From: Natronorubrum daqingense
Lineage (GTDB): Archaea; Halobacteriota; Halobacteria; Halobacteriales; Natrialbaceae
Length of the DNA stretch: 64,000 nucleotides
NCBI RefSeq assembly: GCF_001971705.1
Contig: NZ_CP019327.1
Coordinates: 1,550,001 to 1,614,000 of the forward strand
Reading direction: 5' to 3'
In this document: piece by piece, positions 36,514 to 44,003 of the stretch
How positions within the stretch are numbered: the stretch's first letter is position 1
How the letters are laid out: the number at the start of each line of letters is the position of its first letter
The notes under the pieces: model-generated
Seen by the model: the letters and a program-made list of their open reading frames with translations, nothing else
Told to the model about the DNA's origin: nothing
The model's database searches: none
Made by a program: the position numbers and the translations under genes

Positions 36514-37989
36514 TCACGACGTGACGACGACCATTTCGGTCGCCGAATCTGCACCGGTGTCGACTTCGATGGGGAACGCTTCGCTTTCGCCTGCGGGCTG
36601 GCCCGCCTCGAATGGGAGGCGAAGTGTCGCTTCTTCGTCTGGCTCGAGTGTGAGCATCTCGCTGTACTCGACGACGGGGTCGTGGCCGACGACGAGGTCG
36701 ATGTCGGTCGTTCCGGATTCGTCGCCGACGTTTCGAATTGTCGCTTCGGTTTCGAGAGTTTCTCCGCCGCTGACCGGTGCATTCGTCGACAGCCCCTGTA
36801 CGTCGAACGTTGCCGGTGTGGGTTCAGCGTCTTCCACGACGATCTGAAACTCGGATTCGTCGTCGGCCGTTTCGATCACCCCTGGGAACGCTTCGCTCTC
36901 CCCAGCGGGGTCGCCCGCCTCGAACGTCAGGGAGAGCGTCGCAGCGTCCCCGGGCCCGATTTCGACGGACTCGCTGTCGGCCAGTTCCGGATCGTGGCCG
37001 ACGACGAGGTCGACGTCGGTCGTGCCATCCGTGTCGCCCGCGTTCTGGATGGTGACCTCGACTTCCAGCGTCTCGCCGCCCGAAATCGGAGAGTTGGTGT
37101 CGACCCCCTCGATCTCGAATTGCGATTCGGCCGTCGGAAAGCCGAACTCCCAGACTCCCGATTCGACCATGCCCCCGTGCTCGTTGAGCACCCACGCGAC
37201 CACGCCCTCCTGGACCAACTCGTCCGCGTCCGGGGAGATGCTCGCGGTATCTTCGCGTCCGCTAACCGGAGTGACGTCGTAGACCACATCGGCTGCCCGT
37301 ACCCACCAGACGACCTGATCTAAATTCCCGTCCGGATCGGTCGCGGAGACTTCGAACTCGATCGTGTCATACTCGTCGAGGTCGGCCAACTCGTCTCGAG
37401 GCGGACTGCTATCGGTGATACTTGGCGAACCGATCCCGTCTGAATCCAGACTGACGTCCCACGCCGTCGTGTACACGTCGCCGTCGTCGTCGACCGCAGC
37501 ACCGATTTCACCCTCCGATTCGACGGTGTGCAGCCAAATATCTGCCCCCTGGTGGTCGATGTACGCGCTCTCCCACGGTCCCATCGAGATATCCTCTTGT
37601 TCACCGTCGAGCAACCACTCCGTCCGTTGTCCGATCCCCGCCTCCGCACTCACCTCGAACATGAGCTGGGTTCCCGGCTGGACGGTGAGGTCGCGATCCG
37701 GCGGTCTGAGTCGCTCGAGCGATCCGTCGGAACGTTCCTCGTCGACGTCCGGTTCGGTCGTATCGCTCCGTTCGTCTGCTTCTTCCCGCCCGTCCGTTTC
37801 GTCCGTATCGCCCCCGCGTTCACCCCACGGTGGCCACCACTCACCTAGCATCGGCGACAGGAATGGTGTCACACCGATACCGAACAACACGGTTCGGCGG
37901 TTGTCGGAAACGCGTTCTGTCGAATTCGGACAGTCGTCCCCATCACTCGAGGCGCTTCCCCCATCGTCTCGGTTTAGCAACCGGCTCAT
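36514..37989 (-). CDS. Secreted protein with two CARDB repeats
   Basis: 491 residues. After a hydrophilic N-terminus with a short hydrophobic stretch (RRTVLFGIGVTPFLSP, possible Tat-type signal with a displaced position) and an acidic linker, an Ig-like region of about 200 residues precedes two CARDB adhesion-type repeats. The repeats share the pattern SGGETL-E-E-(V/A)TI-N-G-(D/E)-(T/S)GTTD(V/I)DLVVGHDP and end near AGESEAFP. This suggests a cell-surface or secreted binding protein. No catalytic residues recognised. Its promoter side borders the IS6 element. Confidence 0.75.
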   Translation of the reverse strand: MSRLLNRDDGGSASSDGDDCPNSTERVSDNRRTVLFGIGVTPFLSPMLGEWWPPWGERGGDTDETDGREEADERSDTTEPDVDEERSDGSLERLRPPDRDLTVQPGTQLMFEVSAEAGIGQRTEWLLDGEQEDISMGPWESAYIDHQGADIWLHTVESEGEIGAAVDDDGDVYTTAWDVSLDSDGIGSPSITDSSPPRDELADLDEYDTIEFEVSATDPDGNLDQVVWWVRAADVVYDVTPVSGREDTASISPDADELVQEGVVAWVLNEHGGMVESGVWEFGFPTAESQFEIEGVDTNSPISGGETLEVEVTIQNAGDTDGTTDVDLVVGHDPELADSESVEIGPGDAATLSLTFEAGDPAGESEAFPGVIETADDESEFQIVVEDAEPTPATFDVQGLSTNAPVSGGETLETEATIRNVGDESGTTDIDLVVGHDPVVEYSEMLTLEPDEEATLRLPFEAGQPAGESEAFPIEVDTGADSATEMVVVTS

Positions 37990-38113
37990 AGACTACGTAC
38001 CAGAAATGTGGCAAAATAGTTCACACAATGGAATCTGATAGCAATACGTCACACACTATTGTGATATCGAACACGTCGCGTTCCGTTCGCGTCGAACCTG
38101 TCGGTGGAGAACG

Positions 38114-38119
38114 TATTTA
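38114..38119 (+). promoter_or_regulatory. TATA box separated from its gene by the IS6 element
   Basis: TATTTA here would lie about 27 nt from the ATG at 38893 if the IS and one target duplication were removed, the normal spacing for a leaderless haloarchaeal gene. The IS insertion now puts 750 extra bp between them. Confidence 0.5.
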
Positions 38120-38127
38120 CGAGAGAC
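38120..38127. repeat. Target site duplication, left copy
   Basis: CGAGAGAC, identical to the right copy at 38870-38877. An 8-bp duplication is standard for IS6-family transposition. Confidence 0.9.
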
Positions 38128-38869
38128 GGCACTGTCTAGTTTAGCACCTCCGCTGGCGTCTGTCCGTTGAGTGATTGATGTGGTCGTTGTGTGTTGTAGT
38201 AGTGTACAAACTGTTCAAGCCATTCTCTGACGCTCGCCCGACTGCCCACCCACGAGTTATGGAAGCGGTCAACTCTCATCTTCAAGGTGTGAAACCACTT
38301 TTCGATCAGGTTTCGATCAACGTAGTCGAGCTGACCGCTCAATCCTAATCGAGAGAGGGCAGTCAGATATCCATAGCCATCAGCGAGAAACACGGTATTG
38401 GATAGATCGTGTTTCTCGGTCAACCGATGCAGAAACGCAGCAGCTGGATCGGTGCCTCGACGTCCGAACACTGCGACATCGAGAATTAGTTTTGAGTCCA
38501 AGTCTATTGCAGCGTATACCCAAGACCAGTCTCCGTTAATCCTGACAGCGGTTTCATCAATGGCGACCCGCGACGGCTTCGCCGTCGGCGGGTCTGGAAC
38601 GCTGTCAGCCAGCCGATGTACCCAGTTCCAGATCGCTTGATGAGAGCGTTCCACACCGATCAAGCGAAGAATTGCTTGTGTCTCTCGAAGAGAACAACCG
38701 GTCGCGTGGAGACGGACTGCGAACACCCTGACGGGCGTCGCCGTCCGCTCACGCTCCCAACATTCATCAAATTCCGCCGCGTAGCTCTCGCTGAGCAGGT
38801 CTACGAGCATTGTTCCAAACTAACTCTACGACCTGCTCACTTCTCAAACTGGCCTAACTAGACACTGCC
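38128..38869 (-). mobile_element. Complete IS6-family insertion sequence (742 bp)
   Basis: Terminal inverted repeats GGCACTGTCTAGTTTAG (38128-38144) and, read inward from the right, GGCAGTGTCTAGTTAG (38869-38854) bound a single intact transposase gene. Both ends are flanked by the same 8-bp CGAGAGAC. The perfect duplication and intact transposase indicate a recent insertion. Confidence 0.92.
38136..38810 (-). CDS. IS6-family DDE transposase
   Basis: 224 residues. The catalytic triad is visible as D in VAIDETAV, D in FLADGYGYL and E in NLIEKWFHTLK, followed by the usual NTQRPHQSLNG C-terminus. An N-terminal helical DNA-binding part (LRETQAILRLIGVERSHQA) precedes it. The stop codon TAG lies within the left inverted repeat. 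No frame damage, so probably active. Confidence 0.93.
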   Translation of the reverse strand: MLVDLLSESYAAEFDECWERERTATPVRVFAVRLHATGCSLRETQAILRLIGVERSHQAIWNWVHRLADSVPDPPTAKPSRVAIDETAVRINGDWSWVYAAIDLDSKLILDVAVFGRRGTDPAAAFLHRLTEKHDLSNTVFLADGYGYLTALSRLGLSGQLDYVDRNLIEKWFHTLKMRVDRFHNSWVGSRASVREWLEQFVHYYNTQRPHQSLNGQTPAEVLN

Positions 38870-38877
38870 CGAGAGAC
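38870..38877. repeat. Target site duplication, right copy
   Basis: CGAGAGAC, matching the left copy at 38120-38127 exactly. Confidence 0.9.
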
Positions 38878-38892
38878 GGAGAAACTGCTGGT

Positions 38893-39339
38893 ATGAACCG
38901 GCGTCGACTCCTCCAACTCTCGACACTCCCCGCCCTCGTCGCGCTCTCCGGGTGTAGCGAGTACGTCCACCGAGCGAGAGGGGTAGAGACGCCAGCCGAC
39001 CTCGTCGTCCGAAATCAATCCGGCGATCTACAGACTATCGCACTCGAGATGAAACGAGACGGAGACCGCGTCTTCGATGGAACTGTCGAATTGGACGAAG
39101 ACGGCAGCGTCCAACGGATCGAGGGCGACGATTTCAGAGAGGTGGAGTTTACGGAGGCAGGAACGTACGCGTTCGTCGTCGACGCAACCGGGACACGAAA
39201 ACGGACGGAATCCGAGCTTTCCTGGAGAGACCTCGCCGATTGCAATACGAACACGCTGGAGGTCACCGTCCACGAAGACGAGATTCGTGCGGGTCTCTCT
39301 CGGACGGATGCGGGTTGTTCCTTCCCCGATACGCTTTGA
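38893..39339 (+). CDS. Tat lipoprotein of unknown function
   Basis: 148 residues. The N-terminus MNRRRLLQLSTLPALVALSGC combines a twin-arginine motif and lipobox (LSGC). The mature part is a compact acidic domain with two cysteines near the C-terminus (DCNTNTLEV and AGCSFPD), possibly a disulfide. Similar small lipoproteins are common in haloarchaea; no function is known to me. Its native TATA box appears to have been cut off by the IS6 insertion, so it may now be silent or driven from the IS. Confidence 0.75.
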   Translation: MNRRRLLQLSTLPALVALSGCSEYVHRARGVETPADLVVRNQSGDLQTIALEMKRDGDRVFDGTVELDEDGSVQRIEGDDFREVEFTEAGTYAFVVDATGTRKRTESELSWRDLADCNTNTLEVTVHEDEIRAGLSRTDAGCSFPDTL

Positions 39340-39431
39340 TCAAGATCCACCGTGTTTCGAGAGCGCCCGCTGGCCCGTTCCTTGCACCAGATGGTCCACC
39401 GATATAAGCGGGTGGCCGTCGTCGTCTCCGT

Positions 39432-40193
39432 ATGGACGTTGGACTCACCGTCGGCGACTCGCTGGATCGACTCGAGGCGACGCTCGATGGGTTCGACCTG
39501 GCGGAGCTATCGATCGGCGAGTCGGCTGGTACGGACGACTTCGATACGACTCGCCTCGAGGAGGCGCTGACAACAGCCGATGCCGACCTGTGCGTTCACC
39601 TTCCGTACGATCAGGTCGTCGTCACGCCGGTTCCGGAACTCAACGACGCGATCAGTGCGTACCTGAGTCGGCTCCTCGCGTGGGCCGGTTCCGTCGGCGC
39701 GCGGAAAGCGGTGATGCACGCGACGGCCAGAGACCCACACGACACGTCACTGCGTCCGCTGTTCACCTCCCAGCTTACTGAGATCGGTGCTGCGGCGGAC
39801 GATGCCGGCGTCGAATTGGTCCTCGAGAACGTCGGCCACCAGCGCCGGGGCTACCCGCTATCGGTGGTCGGTGACCTTGCACGCGAGGCGGACATCGCCG
39901 TCTGTTTCGACGTCGGTCACGCGTACATGGAGGACGGCCACGACGGGATCGATCGATTCCTTTCGAGCCACGGCGACCTCGTCTCACACCTGCACGTCCA
40001 CGACGTCCGGACGCGTGGCGATACCCACATACCGATCGGGGCCGGTGAGATCGACTACGACCTCGTCGGGTCACACCTCACGGACTTCGATGGAACCGTC
40101 GCCGTCGAGGTCTTTACGGACGACGAGGTGTTGCTTCGGGACAGTGCACGGCGAGCGAGCGCCGCCCTCGGAGCGACTGGTGCCGACAGATGA
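39432..40193 (+). CDS. Sugar phosphate isomerase/epimerase-like TIM-barrel protein
   Basis: 253 residues, AP endonuclease family 2/xylose isomerase-like barrel. Likely metal ligands lie in LVLENVGH (Glu), CFDVGHAYM (Asp, His), HLHVHDV (His) and VAVEVFTD (Glu). It could be an isomerase, epimerase or a nuclease-like hydrolase; the substrate is not evident. No operon partner: the flanking USP gene is convergent. Confidence 0.85.
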   Translation: MDVGLTVGDSLDRLEATLDGFDLAELSIGESAGTDDFDTTRLEEALTTADADLCVHLPYDQVVVTPVPELNDAISAYLSRLLAWAGSVGARKAVMHATARDPHDTSLRPLFTSQLTEIGAAADDAGVELVLENVGHQRRGYPLSVVGDLAREADIAVCFDVGHAYMEDGHDGIDRFLSSHGDLVSHLHVHDVRTRGDTHIPIGAGEIDYDLVGSHLTDFDGTVAVEVFTDDEVLLRDSARRASAALGATGADR

Positions 40194-40238
40194 CGTGGGT
40201 TGTGGGTTCGTCATGCAAGTGGTGGTCAGGGCGTTTGC

Positions 40239-40667
40239 CTATCGGACGACGACGACCGGAACGTCGGCACGCCTGACGACGAGTTCGGCCGTGCTCCCGA
40301 GTCGCACGTCGACGGCGTCGTTGCGACCGCGATTCCCGACGACGATGCCGTCGACTCCAGCGTCCGCGGCGTACGCGACGATCGTCGGTGCCGGCGTGCC
40401 AACCGCGGTGTCGGTTTCGATTCGGGCGTCACCCGTCTCGAGACCCTCGAGCGCGACCTCGAAGAGTTCACGTGCGTCCTCGCGATGTTCCTCGAGCCAC
40501 GCTTCGGACAAGGGTGCCGACGCGTCGGTCGCGTCGGGAGTGACGGCGAACGGGTCGATCGCGTGAAAGAGAACGAGATTCGCGTCGGGATACGTCTCGA
40601 GTGCGTACTCGAAGGCTTCCTGTGCGTGCGTCGAGCCGTCGTGTGCGACGAGAATCGATTGTCCCAT
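40239..40667 (-). CDS. Universal stress protein (UspA family)
   Basis: 142 residues. ILVAHDGS at the N-terminus and the ATP-binding pattern G-x2-G-x9-G-S-T (GNRGRNDAVDVRLGSTAE) are intact, followed by the usual PVVVVR end. An ATP-binding USP of unknown specific role. A second USP gene lies 2.7 kb away at 43321, on the same strand, beyond an accessory insert. Confidence 0.93.
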   Translation of the reverse strand: MGQSILVAHDGSTHAQEAFEYALETYPDANLVLFHAIDPFAVTPDATDASAPLSEAWLEEHREDARELFEVALEGLETGDARIETDTAVGTPAPTIVAYAADAGVDGIVVGNRGRNDAVDVRLGSTAELVVRRADVPVVVVR

Positions 40668-40710
40668 CGGTCGTCGTACATCACTCGTGGTCGTAAAACT
40701 ACCACGGGAG

Positions 40711-40751
40711 ACTCGACGCGTGTGAGAACCTCACCGAAACTCGACGCGTGT
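40711..40751. repeat. 13-bp direct repeat near the left edge of the accessory insert
   Basis: ACTCGACGCGTGT occurs at 40711-40723 and again at 40739-40751. The left copy extends into ACGCGTGTGAGAACC, which recurs with one change at 43306-43320, at the other edge of the insert. Confidence 0.7.
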
Positions 40752-40789
40752 CTGTAGTTGCGAACGACACGAAGCGTGCACGACCTCTA

Positions 40790-40840
40790 CAGGCGGAGCA
40801 GGCTGAGTGCCTCGGGGTCAAGCCCCGAGGTAGTTCACGT
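40790..40840. mobile_element. IS200/IS605-type right-end remnant
   Basis: CCTCGGGG 40810-40817 and CCCCGAGG 40823-40830 form a perfect 8-bp hairpin with a 5-nt loop, within GGCTGAGTG...TAGTTCACG, which resembles the subterminal hairpin at TnpB-element ends in haloarchaea. No tnpA or tnpB is nearby, so only the end remains. It touches the stop codon of the nucleotidyltransferase gene. Confidence 0.45.
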
Positions 40841-41713
40841 CGAGTGTTTTAGACGGAGTGAGTCGTTGTCTCGTTCAATGATTTGCTTCTTGGTGAGTCG
40901 GTCAATCGCGTCTGAAACGACTTGCTGGTCATTCTCTGAAAGCGCCCGCACGTTCGAGAGAATAGCGTCTTGAATCTCTTCGTCCTCGTGCTGGCCGTCC
41001 TCAATCGCTCCCAGAACAAAATACTCAACCTCGAATTCGGTTGCGAACGTACTGATACGCGTCGTGAACGCTGTCGACAGACCAGAAAGTGACTGAACCG
41101 CGGTTTCGATGGTGAACAACGGGTGGGATTGATCGCGGATCTGCCGTGCCTCAGTCGAACCCGTGTTGAACGGGCGCTGTTTCTCTATCTCTTCGATGAT
41201 TGCTTCGTACGCTAGGCCGCGTTGTGCGTAGATTCGCATGTCTTCAATGTCTCGCCGCCTTCCGCTTCCTAAATCACCGCCGGAGACAGCTTTCAGCAAG
41301 AACATGTCCTCGTCAGCGAGCACGTACGCTGTCACCTGCGAACCGGTCCAGAACTCGTCTGCTCGGTCATGCATTCGGTCTGTGATCCATACCTTGCCGA
41401 CGACTTGCCGTTCAAACAGGTCAACGCGGAGCCCTCGATCCGGATGGCGAAGTTCAATCGTTTTCCCCACACCGTCGAACGATCTAGTTGGTTCGTTGAT
41501 CACCTCGAATCCGTGCTGTTGAAGCGCTTGGTGAGCGTGCTCGAATTCGGTGGTCACGGCGAGCGCGAGGTCAATGTCTTCGGTCTGGTCTTTCAGACCT
41601 TGGATCGTCATCGCGGATCCGCCCAACAAGTACACGTCAACCGGTTCTGAAAGCCACTCGTCAAACTCACCGAGGAACTCCTTGATTGCTTCACCACCAC
41701 TAAACACGGTCAT
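40835..41713 (-). CDS. Nucleotidyltransferase (DUF6036/AbiEii-like), putative toxin
   Basis: 292 residues. The polymerase-beta-fold signature is complete: VYLLGGSAMTIQG followed by DIDLAL (GG-S then D-x-D), and a third acidic residue in LRVDLF. The C-terminal about 90 residues are helical, possibly wHTH-like. It begins 1 nt after the stop of the upstream regulator gene, forming a two-gene module as in AbiE-type toxin-antitoxin systems, where an HTH antitoxin is paired with an NTase toxin that modifies tRNA ends. Toxin activity here is inferred. Confidence 0.78.
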   Translation of the reverse strand: MTVFSGGEAIKEFLGEFDEWLSEPVDVYLLGGSAMTIQGLKDQTEDIDLALAVTTEFEHAHQALQQHGFEVINEPTRSFDGVGKTIELRHPDRGLRVDLFERQVVGKVWITDRMHDRADEFWTGSQVTAYVLADEDMFLLKAVSGGDLGSGRRRDIEDMRIYAQRGLAYEAIIEEIEKQRPFNTGSTEARQIRDQSHPLFTIETAVQSLSGLSTAFTTRISTFATEFEVEYFVLGAIEDGQHEDEEIQDAILSNVRALSENDQQVVSDAIDRLTKKQIIERDNDSLRLKHST

Positions 41714-41714
41714 C

Positions 41715-42665
41715 TTAGGCGACCCCGTATTGTTCTTTCAACGCGGCGTATTCTCGATCACTCGGGACACTGATCCCCACATCATCGGTCGCTGCGTAGT
41801 CACCTTCGATGAGTTGGTAGATTCGTTTAATCAGCGATTCGATCCTGTACCACGACGCGGCCTCAGTTAACTTGTCTTCGCCGATTCGCTCCTGTTCAAT
41901 GAGAAGCATCGCGTAACTCACGTTCCGTGAGTCCGCTTCAAGTACAAGCGTATGGCAGACGATGTCCGCAGGTGTGAGTGGGTTATCTGGCGCGTACCAG
42001 AACGCTGGTTCGCCTGCGAGGAAGAATTGCAGGCCATACGCTTGGAACTTCGCCAACCCAGTCATCTCCCAGTCGGGGGCGTGTTGAAGTGCGTCCGTGT
42101 CTCCGGGTTCTTGCACGTGAACGAGTGCGCGTTTCGGGTCGCACCACTCTACGGTCGCACTTGGGGCGAGTTTTCGAACCTCTGTTCGGTGCTCGTGAGT
42201 CACGACTTCTTGAACGAAGACGAGTAGCGGTTGTAGATCGTCTGCAAGGGCGTAGTCTGGACCGGATAGGGCTAACATCGCTCGGTTCTTGAGTGGTGAT
42301 AGGGCTTTGTGAACGGCTTGTCGCGTGATTCCTAGTCGGTCAGCGATTGCCGTGACGCGGTGGGGTTCATCAAGGTACCAGCAGACGCGAATAGTTGCTG
42401 GTGACAGGAGTCCTGGCCAGTCTACGTGACCGAGTTTCGATGTTAGGTGACGGTACGCTTCGACTACCGGATCATCGGTTGCACGTACGACGCGTTGATT
42501 ACGATAACGCCGAGTTTCGTCTACCAGCCCGGCTTCAAGTAAGTCATCAACAACACGGTAGATCTGCTTTCGACTGTGCCCAGTTTCTGCTGCAAGGTTC
42601 TTCGCGGTTGCTTCCCGCTTAGAACATAACACATCAAGAATTTTGAGTCCAGTCTTCGAGAGCAT
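41715..42665 (-). CDS. Double winged-helix regulator, putative antitoxin partner
   Basis: 316 residues. A first wHTH (TAKNLAAETGHSRKQIYRVV) at residues 18-50 is followed by a second (VTAIADRLGITRQAVHKAL) near 103-125 and a C-terminal domain of unknown type (about 150-300). It precedes the NTase gene by 1 nt. Its promoter is bracketed by inverted operator-like repeats, consistent with autorepression. TTAAAAG centred 30 nt from the ATG is the likely TATA box, giving a leaderless mRNA. Confidence 0.78.
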   Translation of the reverse strand: MLSKTGLKILDVLCSKREATAKNLAAETGHSRKQIYRVVDDLLEAGLVDETRRYRNQRVVRATDDPVVEAYRHLTSKLGHVDWPGLLSPATIRVCWYLDEPHRVTAIADRLGITRQAVHKALSPLKNRAMLALSGPDYALADDLQPLLVFVQEVVTHEHRTEVRKLAPSATVEWCDPKRALVHVQEPGDTDALQHAPDWEMTGLAKFQAYGLQFFLAGEPAFWYAPDNPLTPADIVCHTLVLEADSRNVSYAMLLIEQERIGEDKLTEAASWYRIESLIKRIYQLIEGDYAATDDVGISVPSDREYAALKEQYGVA

Positions 42666-42667
42666 CT

Positions 42668-42721
42668 TTGTAAACTATATTGTCTGGACAGTTAAAAGAG
42701 TTCCGACAAAATGGTTTACAA
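42668..42721. promoter_or_regulatory. Operator-like inverted repeat bracketing the promoter of the HTH/NTase module
   Basis: TTGTAAACTATATTGTC (42668-42684) and GACAAAATGGTTTACAA (42705-42721) are inverted copies matching at 13 of 17 positions. The 20 nt between them contains the TATA-like TTAAAAG (42692-42698). A smaller palindrome TGTC-TG-GACA lies at 42682-42691. This arrangement fits binding of the encoded regulator on both sides of the TATA box. Confidence 0.55.
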
Positions 42722-42738
42722 TATGCTGTCTGAAGCGT

Positions 42739-42870
42739 TCAATCGTCTTGCTTGAGCAGCCGGTACTGATCCTCAAGCCACTCTACGTCGTGGTACGTTA
42801 CGTCGTCGCTGATGTCGAATTCTAATGGCAGTGGCTCACTGGCCCGGTTCGTGTAGGATATGTGTACGAT
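42739..42870 (-). pseudogene. Possible C-terminal gene remnant
   Basis: The antisense frame reads NRASEPLPLEFDISDDVTYH and WLEDQYRLLKQDD to a stop at 42739. It has haloarchaeal composition but its 5' part runs into the transposase remnant on the other strand. It could be the tail of a disrupted gene or merely antisense to older transposase DNA. Confidence 0.25.
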
Positions 42871-43113
42871 AACCGCGCTGCGATCGAGAAGAGCTACACC
42901 TCTATCAAAGAGTGCGCTGCATGGACGACGTCGAAGGCGTTCCAAGTCCGGTGGTTCCTCTTCGTCTTTGCTTGTATTGTCTACAATATGTGGCTGCTCG
43001 TTGACTTCCTTACGCAGGAACGAATCGGCGTGCTCGAGACGTGAAAGAAACCGAGGATCACGCTGTCACGCTTCCTCAGTTGGCTTAACCGGGTGCTCGA
43101 CACAGTCATTTAG
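42862..43113 (+). pseudogene. Transposase C-terminal remnant with nonsense codon
   Basis: YDNRAAIEKSYTSIKE, WTTSK and VYNMWLLVDFLTQ are typical of the C-terminal region of haloarchaeal IS4/ISH-type DDE transposases, including the catalytic Glu in AAIEKSY. The frame has TGA at 43042-43044 where an Arg codon is expected and resumes as KKPRITLSRFLSWLNRVLDTVI to TAG at 43111-43113. The N-terminal two thirds are absent. Confidence 0.7.
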
Positions 43114-43305
43114 AGCTCGTTCCGGGCTCGCAGATCGTGAGAGGCTTCTTCGGCCAACTGCTGTTTTTCGAGAGGGAATCCGACTAATCGAATCACTCCG
43201 TCAGTTATTTGAGATAATTCGGAGTGGGTCATCGCTGTAATTTCTTGACTGAGGGTCTGTCGTAGCAGGTTTCCCGTGAACGTTTTGACCGGCATTCGCA
43301 ACTGA

Positions 43306-43320
43306 ACGCGTGTGAGGACC
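43306..43320. repeat. Right-edge copy of ACGCGTGTGAG(A/G)ACC
   Basis: ACGCGTGTGAGGACC, 14 of 15 identical to 40716-40730 and in the same orientation. Just inside it, TTCGCAACT (43295-43303) is the inverse of AGTTGCGAA (40755-40763). Confidence 0.6.
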
Positions 43321-43743
43321 TTATCGGACGACGACGACCGGTGTCGGTGCCCGGCGGACGACAGACTCCGCGACACTGCCGAGTAGAATACGGGAGACCC
43401 CCTGTCGGCCGTGACTGCCGATGACGATGGTGTCGTAGCCCTCCGCGGCTCGCTCGACGATTACCGCTCCCGGGCGTCCCGTCTCGATCTCGGTCGTGAG
43501 GTCGTGTCCGGACTCCTCGGCTCGGTCGACCGCCTCGTCCAAGATGGTCTGTCCGCGTTCGGTCGCCTCGTCGGCGGCAGGGATTCGATCCTCCGGATTC
43601 TCGAAGGCCTCCCAGTACCCTTCCGGGACTGGCACGACGTACAGGACAGTCACGTCGACGTCGTCGAACGTCTCGAACGTGTACTCGAGGGCTTTCTTCG
43701 CCGGTCCAGAGCCGTCGTACGGAACGAGTATTTGCTCAGTCAT
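43321..43743 (-). CDS. Universal stress protein (UspA family)
   Basis: 140 residues from MTEQILVPYDGS. The nucleotide-binding pattern GSHGRQGVSRILLGSVAE (G-x2-G-x9-G-S) and the PVVVVR end are intact. Paralogous to the USP at 40239. The open frame extends to 43932, but the ATG at 43743 matches family length. Divergent from ppc. Confidence 0.93.
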   Translation of the reverse strand: MTEQILVPYDGSGPAKKALEYTFETFDDVDVTVLYVVPVPEGYWEAFENPEDRIPAADEATERGQTILDEAVDRAEESGHDLTTEIETGRPGAVIVERAAEGYDTIVIGSHGRQGVSRILLGSVAESVVRRAPTPVVVVR

Positions 43744-43959
43744 TACCCCTGTGTTAGTGCTTTGGACGCATAATACAACGTCCGGGACTGAGCAGGTGTT
43801 TATATCGGCTCGACGGCCGACCGCTCGCTTCGAGTCACCCTTCGCGGACACGTTGTGGAGACGACAGGAGACGTCATCCGAGAGCCCGTACCGACGGAAT
43901 CGTTCCGTCACGACAGCGCCAGTAACTATCACAGAAAAGCATGAATATAGCAGATAGAT

Positions 43960-43980
43960 CCCCTATACGGGGGTTTTTTG
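43960..43980 (+). promoter_or_regulatory. Hairpin plus T-tract upstream of ppc
   Basis: CCCC 43960-43963, loop TATAC, GGGG 43969-43972, one more G and then six T (43974-43979) looks like an intrinsic terminator placed 24 nt before the ppc start. It also contains TATA-like CTATAC. It could be an attenuator, or chance overlap with the core promoter. Confidence 0.35.
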
Positions 43981-44003
43981 GATGGGAGCCGTACGGATAC
44001 GGT

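Noticed and set aside
43110-43376. Reverse-strand ORF ending LRARNEL
   Set aside because: It spans the edge repeat and the 3' end of the USP gene in another frame, and no family or promoter is recognisable; a small remnant cannot be excluded.
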